DNA of 64,000 bases from an uncultured Pelagibacteraceae bacterium (GCA_902601895.1 CACKOU010000002.1:62001-126000), one strand, 5' to 3'; shown: positions 1-9,255, counted from the stretch's first letter. The notes: generated by a model from the letters alone, not told the origin. A program made the numbers and translations.

Positions 1-59
1 CATATTTTTTATTTCAATTTAGAATTTGTTTATAAAAAATAAAATTAGAGAGGATAATA

Positions 60-1121
60 ATGAAAGCACAGGTTTTACATAAGTACGACCCAGAAATGAA
101 AGAAGGAACTTGGGTTACAAATCAAGAAATGCCTGATCCAAAAATAGAAAAGGCTTCTGATGTAATAGTTAAAATTGGTGCAGCTGGTGTTTGTAGAACT
201 GATCTACACATAATTGAAGGAGTTTGGAAACATATTCAAGATCCAGACGGAAAACTACTTCCTTGCGTTATGGGTCATGAAAATGCTGGTTGGATAGAAG
301 ATGTTGGAAAAGACGTTACAGAATTTAAAAAAGGAGATCCAGTAATTTTACACCCTCTTATATCCGGAACAGATGGAACTTGCCTTGACTGCAGACGAGG
401 CAATGACATGCATGCTGCTGCGGGAGCCTTTCCTGGATTAAGTATTAAAGAAGGCGGATACTCAGAACTTTTAAAAACAAGTGTTAGGAATTTAATTAAA
501 TTGCCAACAGTATTGGCACCTAAAGATGTTGCACCATTTTCTGATGCAGGATTAACAGCATATAGAGTTGTTAAAAAAGCTACTAGACATTTGCTACCTG
601 GTCAAAGTTGTACAATCATAGGTGCCGGAGGTTTAGGTCATATTGCTATTCAGTGTTTAAAAGCAATGTGTGCAGCAGATATAATTATTGTAGAGAAATC
701 AGAAAAAGCTCTTAAACATGCAATGGAGTTGGGTGGAGATCACGGAGTTTTGATCGATGGAAACGAAATTGAAAAAGTCCAAGAGTTAACTAAAGGTAAA
801 GGTTCTGAGGCTGTAATTGATTTTGTTGGTGAAAAAGGATCGACTGCAATGGGAATTCAAATGACTTCAAATGGAGGTTTTTATTATATTGTAGGTTATG
901 GAGAGGAGATCAAATCTTTAGCTGTAGATTTAATAATATCTGAAAAAACAATAGTCGGAAATTTAGTAGGAACGTGGTCTGAATTATACGAACTCATGGA
1001 ATTAGCTGATAGAGGAAAAGTTAAGCTATCCATGCAGGAATATAAATTAGATGATGCTAACAAGGCGCTACATGATCTTAATGATGGAAAAGTCAAAGGT
1101 CGTGCAGTGCTAGTTCCATAA
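60..1121 (+). CDS. Zinc-dependent (NAD(P)-dependent) alcohol dehydrogenase, MDR family
   Basis: 353 aa ORF; GHENAGWIEDVG zinc ADH motif, structural-zinc-like cysteines (CLDCRRGND), Rossmann GAGGLGHIAIQ. Confidence 0.9.
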   Translation: MKAQVLHKYDPEMKEGTWVTNQEMPDPKIEKASDVIVKIGAAGVCRTDLHIIEGVWKHIQDPDGKLLPCVMGHENAGWIEDVGKDVTEFKKGDPVILHPLISGTDGTCLDCRRGNDMHAAAGAFPGLSIKEGGYSELLKTSVRNLIKLPTVLAPKDVAPFSDAGLTAYRVVKKATRHLLPGQSCTIIGAGGLGHIAIQCLKAMCAADIIIVEKSEKALKHAMELGGDHGVLIDGNEIEKVQELTKGKGSEAVIDFVGEKGSTAMGIQMTSNGGFYYIVGYGEEIKSLAVDLIISEKTIVGNLVGTWSELYELMELADRGKVKLSMQEYKLDDANKALHDLNDGKVKGRAVLVP

Positions 1122-1145
1122 TTAACAATAAAGAGAGGAAAAAAG

Positions 1146-2681
1146 ATGAAGACAATAAAAACTTGCGTAACCGCTCTAATATCAGCTTTGTTGGTATTTA
1201 GTCCTGTTGCGTATGCTGATAAGTGGAGCGATCAGTTTCCACATATCAAAGCAACTGGGGATATTCCTGGTGATTGTTCTTACGAGTCTATGTCTAAGAA
1301 AAATTATAAAGGCAAGACGCTTAAGATTAATACACATGCTGTACCAGTCATGGGAGAGCCAACAGCTTTACATGCTGAGCAGTTCGCTAAACTTACTGGA
1401 GCAAAAGTTGATGTTACTCATACGCCAGCAGGTGACTTATATGCGAAAGCTATGGTACCATTTCAAGCTGGACAAGCTCCATATGACATCGTTTTTGGAT
1501 TTTCAAACTTCATTAACGATTGGAGAAGATACTTAGAGCCAGTTCCTAAGAAATACGTTGAGATGAAACAAATGAAAGACGTTACTCCATCGCACATTGG
1601 TGTAGCATCTTGGGATGGTGTTATGTATCAGTTTCCGGTTGATGGAGACAGACATTATCTAAAATATAGAAAAGATGTAATTGATAATCCAGAGTATCAA
1701 AAGAAATATAAAGCTGACACTGGCAAAGATTTAAAGGTGCCAACAACTTGGAAAGAGTATGGAGAAATGGCAGCTTACTTTAATGATTGGGACTGGGATG
1801 GAGATGGAGAGAAAGAATACGGATCTGCTGAAGTGATGAAAAAAGACGATCTAATGTATGCTGCTTTCTATTCAAGATCTGCTGCTTACTCAAAAAATCC
1901 TAAAACACCTGGTGGTTTTTTCTTTGATTTAGAGACTATGAAACCACTAATTAACAATCCAGGTTTTGTTGAAGCTTTAACTGACTGGGTTGAGGCAACT
2001 AAATATGTTCCTCCAGGAGGAATAAATTTTGGTTTAGGTGATGAAATTGGATCATTTGGTGGAGGACAAACTTTGTTTAGTTTTTCATGGGATGATGCAT
2101 TTGTTGCTGCTATGCAACCAGATAGTCCAATAAATAATAAAGTTGGTGCTGCACAGTTACCAGGAGCAATGAAAGTTTGGAATAGAAAAACTAACTCCTG
2201 GGATGAAGGTTTTAACCAAGCTCCTTTCTTCGTATGGGGATGGGCAGTTGGAGTGGCTAAGAAAAGTAAAGAGAAAGAAATGGCTTTCGATTATCTATGT
2301 TTCTTTGCTAACGAAGCTAACCACCAAGCGGACATTGGAATTGGTAGATTTGGTGTAAACCCATTTAGAAATGATGACTTTAAAGTTGATGTATGGACAC
2401 AAATTGGTTGGGATAAAGATATTGCTCAATCATATGTTGATACTCTTGCACAAATGGAACAAAGTAAAAATAGAGTATTTCCATTAAGAGTTCCTGGAAC
2501 TTTTGAGTTTAATGCTGCATTGGCTACTGCTGCCGCAAAAGCATTAGCTGGTCAATTATCTCCACAAGCTGCTTTAGACGAAGCTGCTAAACAGTGGGAA
2601 GATATACTTAACAGAGTAGGAAAAGATAACGTAAGAAAAGCCTATGCTGTTGGTGTAGCAATGGAAGATAATAAGCAATAA
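1146..2681 (+). CDS. ABC transporter substrate-binding protein (sugar/polyol family, glycerol-type candidate)
   Basis: 511 aa; Sec signal peptide MKTIKTCVTALISALLVFSPVAYA; extracellular solute-binding fold-type sequence; followed by two permease and two ATPase genes. Confidence 0.88.
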   Translation: MKTIKTCVTALISALLVFSPVAYADKWSDQFPHIKATGDIPGDCSYESMSKKNYKGKTLKINTHAVPVMGEPTALHAEQFAKLTGAKVDVTHTPAGDLYAKAMVPFQAGQAPYDIVFGFSNFINDWRRYLEPVPKKYVEMKQMKDVTPSHIGVASWDGVMYQFPVDGDRHYLKYRKDVIDNPEYQKKYKADTGKDLKVPTTWKEYGEMAAYFNDWDWDGDGEKEYGSAEVMKKDDLMYAAFYSRSAAYSKNPKTPGGFFFDLETMKPLINNPGFVEALTDWVEATKYVPPGGINFGLGDEIGSFGGGQTLFSFSWDDAFVAAMQPDSPINNKVGAAQLPGAMKVWNRKTNSWDEGFNQAPFFVWGWAVGVAKKSKEKEMAFDYLCFFANEANHQADIGIGRFGVNPFRNDDFKVDVWTQIGWDKDIAQSYVDTLAQMEQSKNRVFPLRVPGTFEFNAALATAAAKALAGQLSPQAALDEAAKQWEDILNRVGKDNVRKAYAVGVAMEDNKQ

Positions 2682-2693
2682 TTTAGTAAAACT

Positions 2694-2717
2694 TGTGGCC
2701 GTTTTTTAACGGCCACA
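2694..2717 (+). terminator. Intercistronic stem-loop between substrate-binding protein and permease genes
   Basis: TGTGGCCGTT-TTTT-AACGGCCACA, perfect 10-bp stem followed by TTTT, 12 nt after the SBP stop codon. Confidence 0.8.
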
Positions 2718-2741
2718 TTTTAAAATAATCCAAAAAAAATT

Positions 2742-3608
2742 ATGAATTTTAAACACAAGTTTGTTTTTTTATTCCCAGGATTGTTTGTACTTATTGGAAT
2801 TTTAATTTTTCCGATTATTTTTACTATTAGATTAAGTCTTTCTGGATGGAATAGTTATACACCAGAAATGAACTTCATAGGTATTACGAATTATATAAGG
2901 TTATTTACTGATGATCCGAGGTTTTGGGAGTCTTTTTTTAGGCTAAGTTTTTTATCGGTTACCACAGTTATTCTTCAATATGTTATCGGATTTGCTCTAG
3001 CGATGATGGTTTGGAGAGAAATAAAATTTAAAAGATTTTTTAGAGTAATTTTTCTAGTACCTATGATGACAACTCCAGTAATAATGACAGTTATTTGGAG
3101 AACATTTTTTCATGAATCACTAGGTCCTGTAAATGATTTGTTAGGTGGATTAGGAGTAAAACCTATTTTATGGTTGAGTGATCCAGTTATTGCAAAGTTT
3201 ACTGTTATAATTGTTGAGGTTTGGCAATGGACACCATTTATGTTTTTGTTATTACTAGCTGGACTTTTGTCACTTCCAAAAGAACCTTTTTTGGCAGCCG
3301 CTATAGATGGTGCAAGTCCATTTAGAAAATTTGTTTATGTAACATTTCCTTTGATGGCTCCAATATCAATTGGAGCAATAATAATAAGACTTATCGAGGC
3401 TTCAAAAATAATGGATACAGTATTTGTTTTGACTTCAGGAGGCCCAGGTACTGCAACTGAGACGTCAAGTTTTTATATTTATATTAAAGGATTAAGAGAA
3501 TTTCAGATGGGTTATGCAGCAACCTTATCTTTCACTTATCTTGTCATAATGATTATCAGTTTAACGATTATAGCTAAAGTTTTAACCAAATTAATGATCA
3601 AAGAATAG
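2742..3608 (+). CDS. ABC transporter permease (MalF/UgpA type)
   Basis: 288 aa, multiple TM segments; EAA-loop motif AAAIDGASPFRKFVYVTFPLM. Confidence 0.9.
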   Translation: MNFKHKFVFLFPGLFVLIGILIFPIIFTIRLSLSGWNSYTPEMNFIGITNYIRLFTDDPRFWESFFRLSFLSVTTVILQYVIGFALAMMVWREIKFKRFFRVIFLVPMMTTPVIMTVIWRTFFHESLGPVNDLLGGLGVKPILWLSDPVIAKFTVIIVEVWQWTPFMFLLLLAGLLSLPKEPFLAAAIDGASPFRKFVYVTFPLMAPISIGAIIIRLIEASKIMDTVFVLTSGGPGTATETSSFYIYIKGLREFQMGYAATLSFTYLVIMIISLTIIAKVLTKLMIKE

Positions 3609-3610
3609 CT

Positions 3611-4459
3611 ATGAGCAAACTTTACACTTTTCTTAAATATTTCTTTATTACATTTTGGACTGTGTTTGTTGTTGCACCATTTCTGTGGGCTGTATCAACA
3701 TCTTTCAAAGACTTCCAATCTGTAAATAGTAAAGTAACTTATATTCCTTGGTTAGATTTTGAACCAACATTAGAGGGTTGGAGAGTTTTAATTAAGTCTC
3801 CTGCTAAAGGTGGAGTAGATATTGTTGAGCCTTATTTTAATAGTATTTTTGTAACTTGCACTGCTAGTTTAATAAGTATTGTTCTTGGTACTCTTGCTGC
3901 TTACGCACTATCAAGATTTACTTTTAAAGCCGGATTTGTAAGAAATAACGATATTACTTTTTTCTTCATTTCACAAAGAATAATGCCTCCAATTGTATTA
4001 TCAATTCCTTTCTTTATTTTTCTAAGCACAATAGGATTGCTTGATAGCTTACTAGGTCTAGTGGTTGTATACATCGTTTTATTAATGCCAATTGCTGTTT
4101 GGATTATGGTAGATTTTTTTAATAGAGTTCCAAAAGAATTAGATGAGACTGCATTAATTGACGGGTGTAATCCTTATCAAGCTTTCTATAAAGTTGTTTT
4201 ACCAAATTCAATACCTGGTTTAATTGTTGCAGGAATGTTTTGTATTATTTTTGGGTGGATAGATTTCTTTTTTGCATTTATTCTAACATTTACTGAAGTA
4301 CAATTGCTACCTGTAAAAGTTGTTGCACTTAATTCATCAATAACACCATGGTGGAGCCTTTCGGCATCAGCTTTAGTCTCAGTTGCACCATTAATAATCG
4401 TTGCATTTATAGTTGAGAGATATCTATCAAAAGGAAATTTATCAGGAGCATTAAAATAA
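3611..4459 (+). CDS. ABC transporter permease (MalG/UgpE type)
   Basis: 282 aa, multiple TM segments; EAA-loop motif ETALIDGCNPYQAFYKVVLPNSIPGL. Confidence 0.9.
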   Translation: MSKLYTFLKYFFITFWTVFVVAPFLWAVSTSFKDFQSVNSKVTYIPWLDFEPTLEGWRVLIKSPAKGGVDIVEPYFNSIFVTCTASLISIVLGTLAAYALSRFTFKAGFVRNNDITFFFISQRIMPPIVLSIPFFIFLSTIGLLDSLLGLVVVYIVLLMPIAVWIMVDFFNRVPKELDETALIDGCNPYQAFYKVVLPNSIPGLIVAGMFCIIFGWIDFFFAFILTFTEVQLLPVKVVALNSSITPWWSLSASALVSVAPLIIVAFIVERYLSKGNLSGALK

Positions 4460-5538
4460 TGAATTTAATTGGAGAGAAAATTTCTTATAAACCTGATGAG
4501 CAATTTCATTTAAACGATGTCTCGTTTAATTTTAAAAAAGGTAATTTGTATACCATTTTAGGCAGAACTTTATCTGGCAAAACGACTCTTTTAAAAACAA
4601 TTGCAGGATTATTAAATCCAGATCAAGGCTCAATCTCTTTTGAGGAAAAAGACTTTATTAAAATACCAGTTTGGGAAAGAAATGTTGCTATGGTCTATCA
4701 ACAATTTATTAATTACCCTCATTTAAATGTTTATCAAAATATAACTTTTCCATTAGAACAAAGAAAATTAAGTCCTGAGCAAATAAAAAAAGATGTAGAT
4801 GAAGCCCTAAAAACTGTTGGATTAGTTGGATTTGAAAATAGAAAAATTCAGGAATTATCTGGTGGACAACAACAAAGGGTTGCACTTGCAAGATCACTTG
4901 CAAAAAAAGCAAAAATTTTGTTGCTAGACGAACCGTTAGTTAATTTAGATTATAAACTTAGAGAGCAGTTAAGAGAAGAATTTAAAAGAATTTTCTCAGA
5001 AGGACTATCCCAAGATACAATTTTAATTTATTCAACAACAGATCCTCAAGAAGTAATGGAACTAAACGGAGAAGTAATTGTTTTAGATGAAGGGAAGGTT
5101 TTACAAAAAGGGCCTGCCAAAGAGATTTTTGAAAATCCATCTAATTTAAAAGTTGCAGAAATATCAAATGATCCACCAATGAATGTTTTGAAGGGTTCTA
5201 AAAATTCAAAAAATCTGAACTTTGAGAATATTTCTTTAGAAATTCCAAAACATTTTAAGAATTTACAAGATAAAGATTATAATTTTGGAATTAGGGCTTC
5301 AGAAATAAAACTTGATGAAAATGGTGAAGAATTCGAAATAGAATTAGCAGAGATTAGTGGTTCAGAAACATTGCTTCACTTAAAAAGAGGAAATTCAAAA
5401 ATAATTGCTTTAATCGAGGAAGTAATGAATTTTAAAATTCATGAGAAAGTAAAAATAAATTTTAATGCAAATAAGTTTTATGCTTTTGGAGAAGATGAAA
5501 AATTAGTTTCATCGCCATATGGAGGAACAAATGGCTAA
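4459..5538 (+). CDS. ABC transporter ATP-binding protein 1 (canonical LSGGQ signature, non-His H-loop)
   Basis: 359 aa; Walker A GRTLSGKTT, Q-loop MVYQQF, signature LSGGQQQR, Walker B ILLLDEP, H-loop position STTD. Confidence 0.92.
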   Translation: MNLIGEKISYKPDEQFHLNDVSFNFKKGNLYTILGRTLSGKTTLLKTIAGLLNPDQGSISFEEKDFIKIPVWERNVAMVYQQFINYPHLNVYQNITFPLEQRKLSPEQIKKDVDEALKTVGLVGFENRKIQELSGGQQQRVALARSLAKKAKILLLDEPLVNLDYKLREQLREEFKRIFSEGLSQDTILIYSTTDPQEVMELNGEVIVLDEGKVLQKGPAKEIFENPSNLKVAEISNDPPMNVLKGSKNSKNLNFENISLEIPKHFKNLQDKDYNFGIRASEIKLDENGEEFEIELAEISGSETLLHLKRGNSKIIALIEEVMNFKIHEKVKINFNANKFYAFGEDEKLVSSPYGGTNG

Positions 5539-6604
5539 AATTGATTTATCAAATATTTCTCATACTTATAATCCCCTAGATCCAAAACCAACATATGCTC
5601 TTAATCCGTTTTCAATGACTTGGGAAAATGGCAAGCGGTATGCAATTTTGGGACCTTCTGGGTGTGGAAAAACTACAATGTTAAACATTGTTTCTGGACT
5701 AGTGAGGCCATCAAAAGGCGAAATATTATTCGATGAAACACCTGTAACCGATTTAAAAACAGAAGATAGAAATATTGCACAGGTTTTCCAATTCCCAGTA
5801 ATTTACAATACAATGACAGTTTATGATAATTTAGCGTTCCCACTAAGATGTAGGGAATTTACAAAAGAAAAAATTGAAGAAAGAGTAAAAGCAGTTTCAG
5901 ATACTTTAAATTTATCTTCATTTTTAAACTCACCAGCAAGAAAATTAACGGCTGATCAAAAACAACTTATCTCTTTAGGCAGAGGTTTAGTTCGAGAAGA
6001 CGTTGCTGCTGTTTTAATGGATGAACCTCTTACAGTTATAGACCCAGATTTAAAATTTAGACTTCGAAGAAACTTAAAAGAAATCAATGAACAATATAAA
6101 ACAACATTGGTTTATGTAACTCATGATCAAAACGAAGCTATGACTTTTGCCGAAAATATAATTGTTATGGATCAAGGTGAAATCGTGCAAGTTGGATTGC
6201 CAAAAGATTTATTTGAAAAACCTAAAACAACTTTTGTCGGTTATTTTATTGGCTCTCCTGCGATGAATATTTTTCATTCAACTGTTTCTTCTGATCATGA
6301 AGTAAAAATTAATGATACCACTATTAAGACAAATTCAAATTTAGGAAATTTAAAAGATAAAAATGTTAAACTGGGAATTAGATCCGAGTTCATAGAATTG
6401 GTTGAAAAAGAAAAAAGTAATACAGTTAAAATTAAACTCACAAGAGTTGAGGACTTTGGTAATTTTAAGCTTCTTACTGGAAAAATGGGCGATTTAGTGA
6501 TTAAGTCAAAAGTAGAAAGAGAAAAACCCATTCCAGATGGAGAATTAAATTTATATTTTCCACCAGAGAAATGTTGCGTTTATTCTGATGAAAAATTAGT
6601 TTAA
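5531..6604 (+). CDS. ABC transporter ATP-binding protein 2 (degenerate LTADQ signature, intact H-loop)
   Basis: Walker A GPSGCGKTT, signature position LTADQKQL, Walker B AAVLMDEP, H-loop VTHDQ. Start set to the ATG at 5531 (preceded by GGAGGAACAA) rather than the ORF-track start 5519. Confidence 0.9.
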   Translation: MAKIDLSNISHTYNPLDPKPTYALNPFSMTWENGKRYAILGPSGCGKTTMLNIVSGLVRPSKGEILFDETPVTDLKTEDRNIAQVFQFPVIYNTMTVYDNLAFPLRCREFTKEKIEERVKAVSDTLNLSSFLNSPARKLTADQKQLISLGRGLVREDVAAVLMDEPLTVIDPDLKFRLRRNLKEINEQYKTTLVYVTHDQNEAMTFAENIIVMDQGEIVQVGLPKDLFEKPKTTFVGYFIGSPAMNIFHSTVSSDHEVKINDTTIKTNSNLGNLKDKNVKLGIRSEFIELVEKEKSNTVKIKLTRVEDFGNFKLLTGKMGDLVIKSKVEREKPIPDGELNLYFPPEKCCVYSDEKLV

Positions 6605-6611
6605 GGGATAA

Positions 6612-7910
6612 ATGAAACTCCTAAATTTATCAGCACAACAACTTTTAAAAAAAATTAAAAATAAACAATTAACTTCCGTTGAACTTTGTAAAGCATATAT
6701 CAATCAAAAAAAAAAATATGATAAGAATATTCAAGCTTGGGAATATTTTAATGAAAAAAAACTCCTAAGTGATGCAAAAAAATCTGATAATCAGAGAAAA
6801 AAATTAAAATCTTTAGGGGTTTTGCATGGTCTACCAGTAGCACTTAAAGATATTATCTCAACATCTGAAATGCCAACAAAATATGGTGCAAGAATAAAAT
6901 TAAAAAAAAAGAGTAACCTAGATGCTAAAATTGTTGAGCTCTTAAAAAAGGCAGGAGCAATAATTATGGGTAAAACTGTAACTTGTGAATTAGCTTTCTT
7001 ATCGCCATCAAAAACTAAAAACCCACACGATTATTCAAGAACACCAGGAGGTTCATCTAGTGGCTCTGCAGCTGTTATTGCATCTAATATGGCACCATTA
7101 TCAGTTGGAACTCAAACGGGTGGATCTGTAATCAGGCCAGCCTCTTATTGTGGAGTTGTTGGTTATAAACCTACCTATGGATTAATTTCTAGAAATGGTG
7201 TTTTGCAAACATCATATAATTTAGATCAAGTCGGAGTATTTGGAAAAACAATTAGTGATGTAGCACTATTATCGAAAGTTTTGTTTGCTAGAGATGATGC
7301 AGATGAAACAACAACAAATATTAATTTTCTTAATAAAAAAATTAAAATAAAAAAATCAAAATTTGTTTTTTATAAAACCAAACGCTGGAGAAATGTTGAC
7401 AGTATTTCAAAAAAATCATTTAACAAATTTATTTTAAATAATAAAAAAATAGTAAAGGTTGAGACTGCTCCTAAATATTTTGAAGATATGATTGATTGTC
7501 ATACAATTATATATGAGACAGAGATGGCTCAAAATTTCCATCATTATTACAAAACTTCAAAAGGAAAACTTTCTATAGAAATTAAGAGAGCAATTATTAA
7601 CGGACTAAAACATTCGGCAAAAGATTATGCTTTAGCTTTAGATGCGATGAGAACATACTCAAAAAACTTAGATAGTATATTTGAAAGGTTTGATGCAATT
7701 ATAACGCCAAGTAGTTGTGGAATTGCTGACAAAGGATTTAAGACAACTGGGAGTCCAGAATTTAATAAGATTTGGTCTCTTGCACATGTGCCTTGCATTT
7801 CACTGCCAATTTTAAAAGGCGAAAAAAATTTGCCTTTAGGAGTTCAAATTATAGGCAAACAATTTGAAGATCTAAGCATGTTAAACCATGCCAAAATATT
7901 CAATAATTAA
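6612..7910 (+). CDS. Amidase (amidase-signature / GatA-like family)
   Basis: 432 aa; amidase signature GGSSSGSAAVIASNMAPLSVGTQTGGSVIRPASYCGVVG with Ser-Ser-Lys type context. Confidence 0.9.
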   Translation: MKLLNLSAQQLLKKIKNKQLTSVELCKAYINQKKKYDKNIQAWEYFNEKKLLSDAKKSDNQRKKLKSLGVLHGLPVALKDIISTSEMPTKYGARIKLKKKSNLDAKIVELLKKAGAIIMGKTVTCELAFLSPSKTKNPHDYSRTPGGSSSGSAAVIASNMAPLSVGTQTGGSVIRPASYCGVVGYKPTYGLISRNGVLQTSYNLDQVGVFGKTISDVALLSKVLFARDDADETTTNINFLNKKIKIKKSKFVFYKTKRWRNVDSISKKSFNKFILNNKKIVKVETAPKYFEDMIDCHTIIYETEMAQNFHHYYKTSKGKLSIEIKRAIINGLKHSAKDYALALDAMRTYSKNLDSIFERFDAIITPSSCGIADKGFKTTGSPEFNKIWSLAHVPCISLPILKGEKNLPLGVQIIGKQFEDLSMLNHAKIFNN

Positions 7911-7927
7911 AGATAATTCATAAACAT

Positions 7928-7946
7928 TTACAATCATAGATTGTAA
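7928..7946. promoter_or_regulatory. Perfect inverted repeat, possible operator or 3' hairpin
   Basis: TTACAATC-ATA-GATTGTAA between the amidase and TRAP operons. Confidence 0.4.
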
Positions 7947-7948
7947 TT

Positions 7949-7971
7949 AAGTGAAAAATCCTCACTTTTTT
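7949..7971 (+). terminator. Possible weak Rho-independent terminator after amidase
   Basis: AAGTGA-AAAATCC-TCACTT followed by TTTT. Confidence 0.4.
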
Positions 7972-8036
7972 AAAATGACTCTAAGAAACATATATGCTTT
8001 AAATGCATCAGTTAATTAACTTAAAGAGGAGAAATA

Positions 8037-9167
8037 ATGATTAAAGAAAAAAAACTATTGAAGGGTAAAACTCCTTCAAGACGTAAATTCTTTAAGGCTG
8101 CTGCTGCGACTGGTGTTGCTGCTGTAGCTGCATCATCTTTAGCTGCTCCAGCCGTTGCCAAAGAAAGAATTGAAGCTTCTATGGTAGCTACATGGGGAAG
8201 AGATTTCCCAGGTTTAGGAACTGGTGCGCAAAGATTTGCTCAAAGAATTACAGACATGAGCGATGGAAGAATTCAAGTCACTTACTATGCAGCAAACGAG
8301 AGGGTTAAAGCGTTTGACTCATTTGATGAAGTTGCTTCAGGTAACTCGCAAATGTATCACGCTGCTGACTACTACTGGGTTAAAAAAGATCCAGCTTGGG
8401 GTTACTTTACAGCTGTACCTTTCGGTTTCACTTACACTGAAATGAACGCATGGATTAGATTTGCTGGTGGTCAACAATTATGGGATGAACTATCAGACAA
8501 ATTCGGTCTAAAAAACTTTATGTGTGGAAGCACAGGAGTTCAAATGGGTGGATGGTTTAACAAGAAAATTAGAAGCCCTAATGACTTCAAAGGTCTTAAA
8601 ATGCGTATGCCTGGATTAGGTGGACAAGTTATCGGTAAACTTGGAGGATCTCCAGTTTCACTTCCTGGTGGACAAATTTACGAAAACCTTGTTTCTGGTG
8701 CAATTGATGCAACAGAGTGGGTAGGTCCATGGAATGATGAAGCTATGAAATTCCAAGAAGCTGCTAAATACTACTACTATCCTGGAATGCACGAGCCTGG
8801 ATCTATGCTAGCATGTGGTACTAACAAATCTTGGTTTACAAGCTTATCAAAATCAGATCAGCTATTAATTGAAGCTGCAGCTGCGATGGAAAATGACGTT
8901 ATGATGTCAGAGTACAACGCTAAAAATGGTGCTGCGCTTGCAAGATTAATAAACGATCATGGTGTTAAACTAGAGAAGTTTAGCGACAAAGTTTATGATG
9001 GTTTTGCTAAAGCTGCTAATGAAGTATTTGAGGAAACAAGAGCAAGCAGTGGTCTCGCTGAGAGAATCCACTCTAGTTTCTTACAGGCTAGAAAAGACAT
9101 TGGTTCTTGGACCAACTTGTCTGACTCACCTTACATTTCTCAAAGAAACAGAGCATTAGGAATGTAA
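8037..9167 (+). CDS. TRAP transporter substrate-binding protein (DctP family, TakP-like), Tat-exported
   Basis: 376 aa; twin-arginine motif SRRKFFKAAAATG; DctP-type sequence (KGLKMRMPGLGGQVIGKLGGSPVSLPGGQIYENLVSGAIDATEWVGPWND); followed by DctQ/DctM genes. Confidence 0.9.
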   Translation: MIKEKKLLKGKTPSRRKFFKAAAATGVAAVAASSLAAPAVAKERIEASMVATWGRDFPGLGTGAQRFAQRITDMSDGRIQVTYYAANERVKAFDSFDEVASGNSQMYHAADYYWVKKDPAWGYFTAVPFGFTYTEMNAWIRFAGGQQLWDELSDKFGLKNFMCGSTGVQMGGWFNKKIRSPNDFKGLKMRMPGLGGQVIGKLGGSPVSLPGGQIYENLVSGAIDATEWVGPWNDEAMKFQEAAKYYYYPGMHEPGSMLACGTNKSWFTSLSKSDQLLIEAAAAMENDVMMSEYNAKNGAALARLINDHGVKLEKFSDKVYDGFAKAANEVFEETRASSGLAERIHSSFLQARKDIGSWTNLSDSPYISQRNRALGM

Positions 9168-9187
9168 TCTAACTAAATTTAGTTATT

Positions 9188-9217
9188 AAAGGGCCCTTAA
9201 TTGGGCCCTTTTTTTTT
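9188..9217 (+). terminator. Rho-independent terminator between TRAP SBP and membrane subunits
   Basis: AAAGGGCCC-TTAATT-GGGCCCTTT followed by a T-run. Confidence 0.9.
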
Positions 9218-9255
9218 AAACAAAATCGAGTATTACTTAGGTATTTTAAAATACT

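Noticed and set aside
1207-1536. 109-aa plus-strand ORF inside the SBP gene
   Set aside because: Alternative frame of a clear SBP; no ribosome-binding site or domain.
6706-6716. A11 homopolymer in the amidase as programmed slippage site
   Set aside because: Encodes Lys codons in a continuous frame; such tracts are common in this AT-rich sequence and no alternative-frame product is evident.
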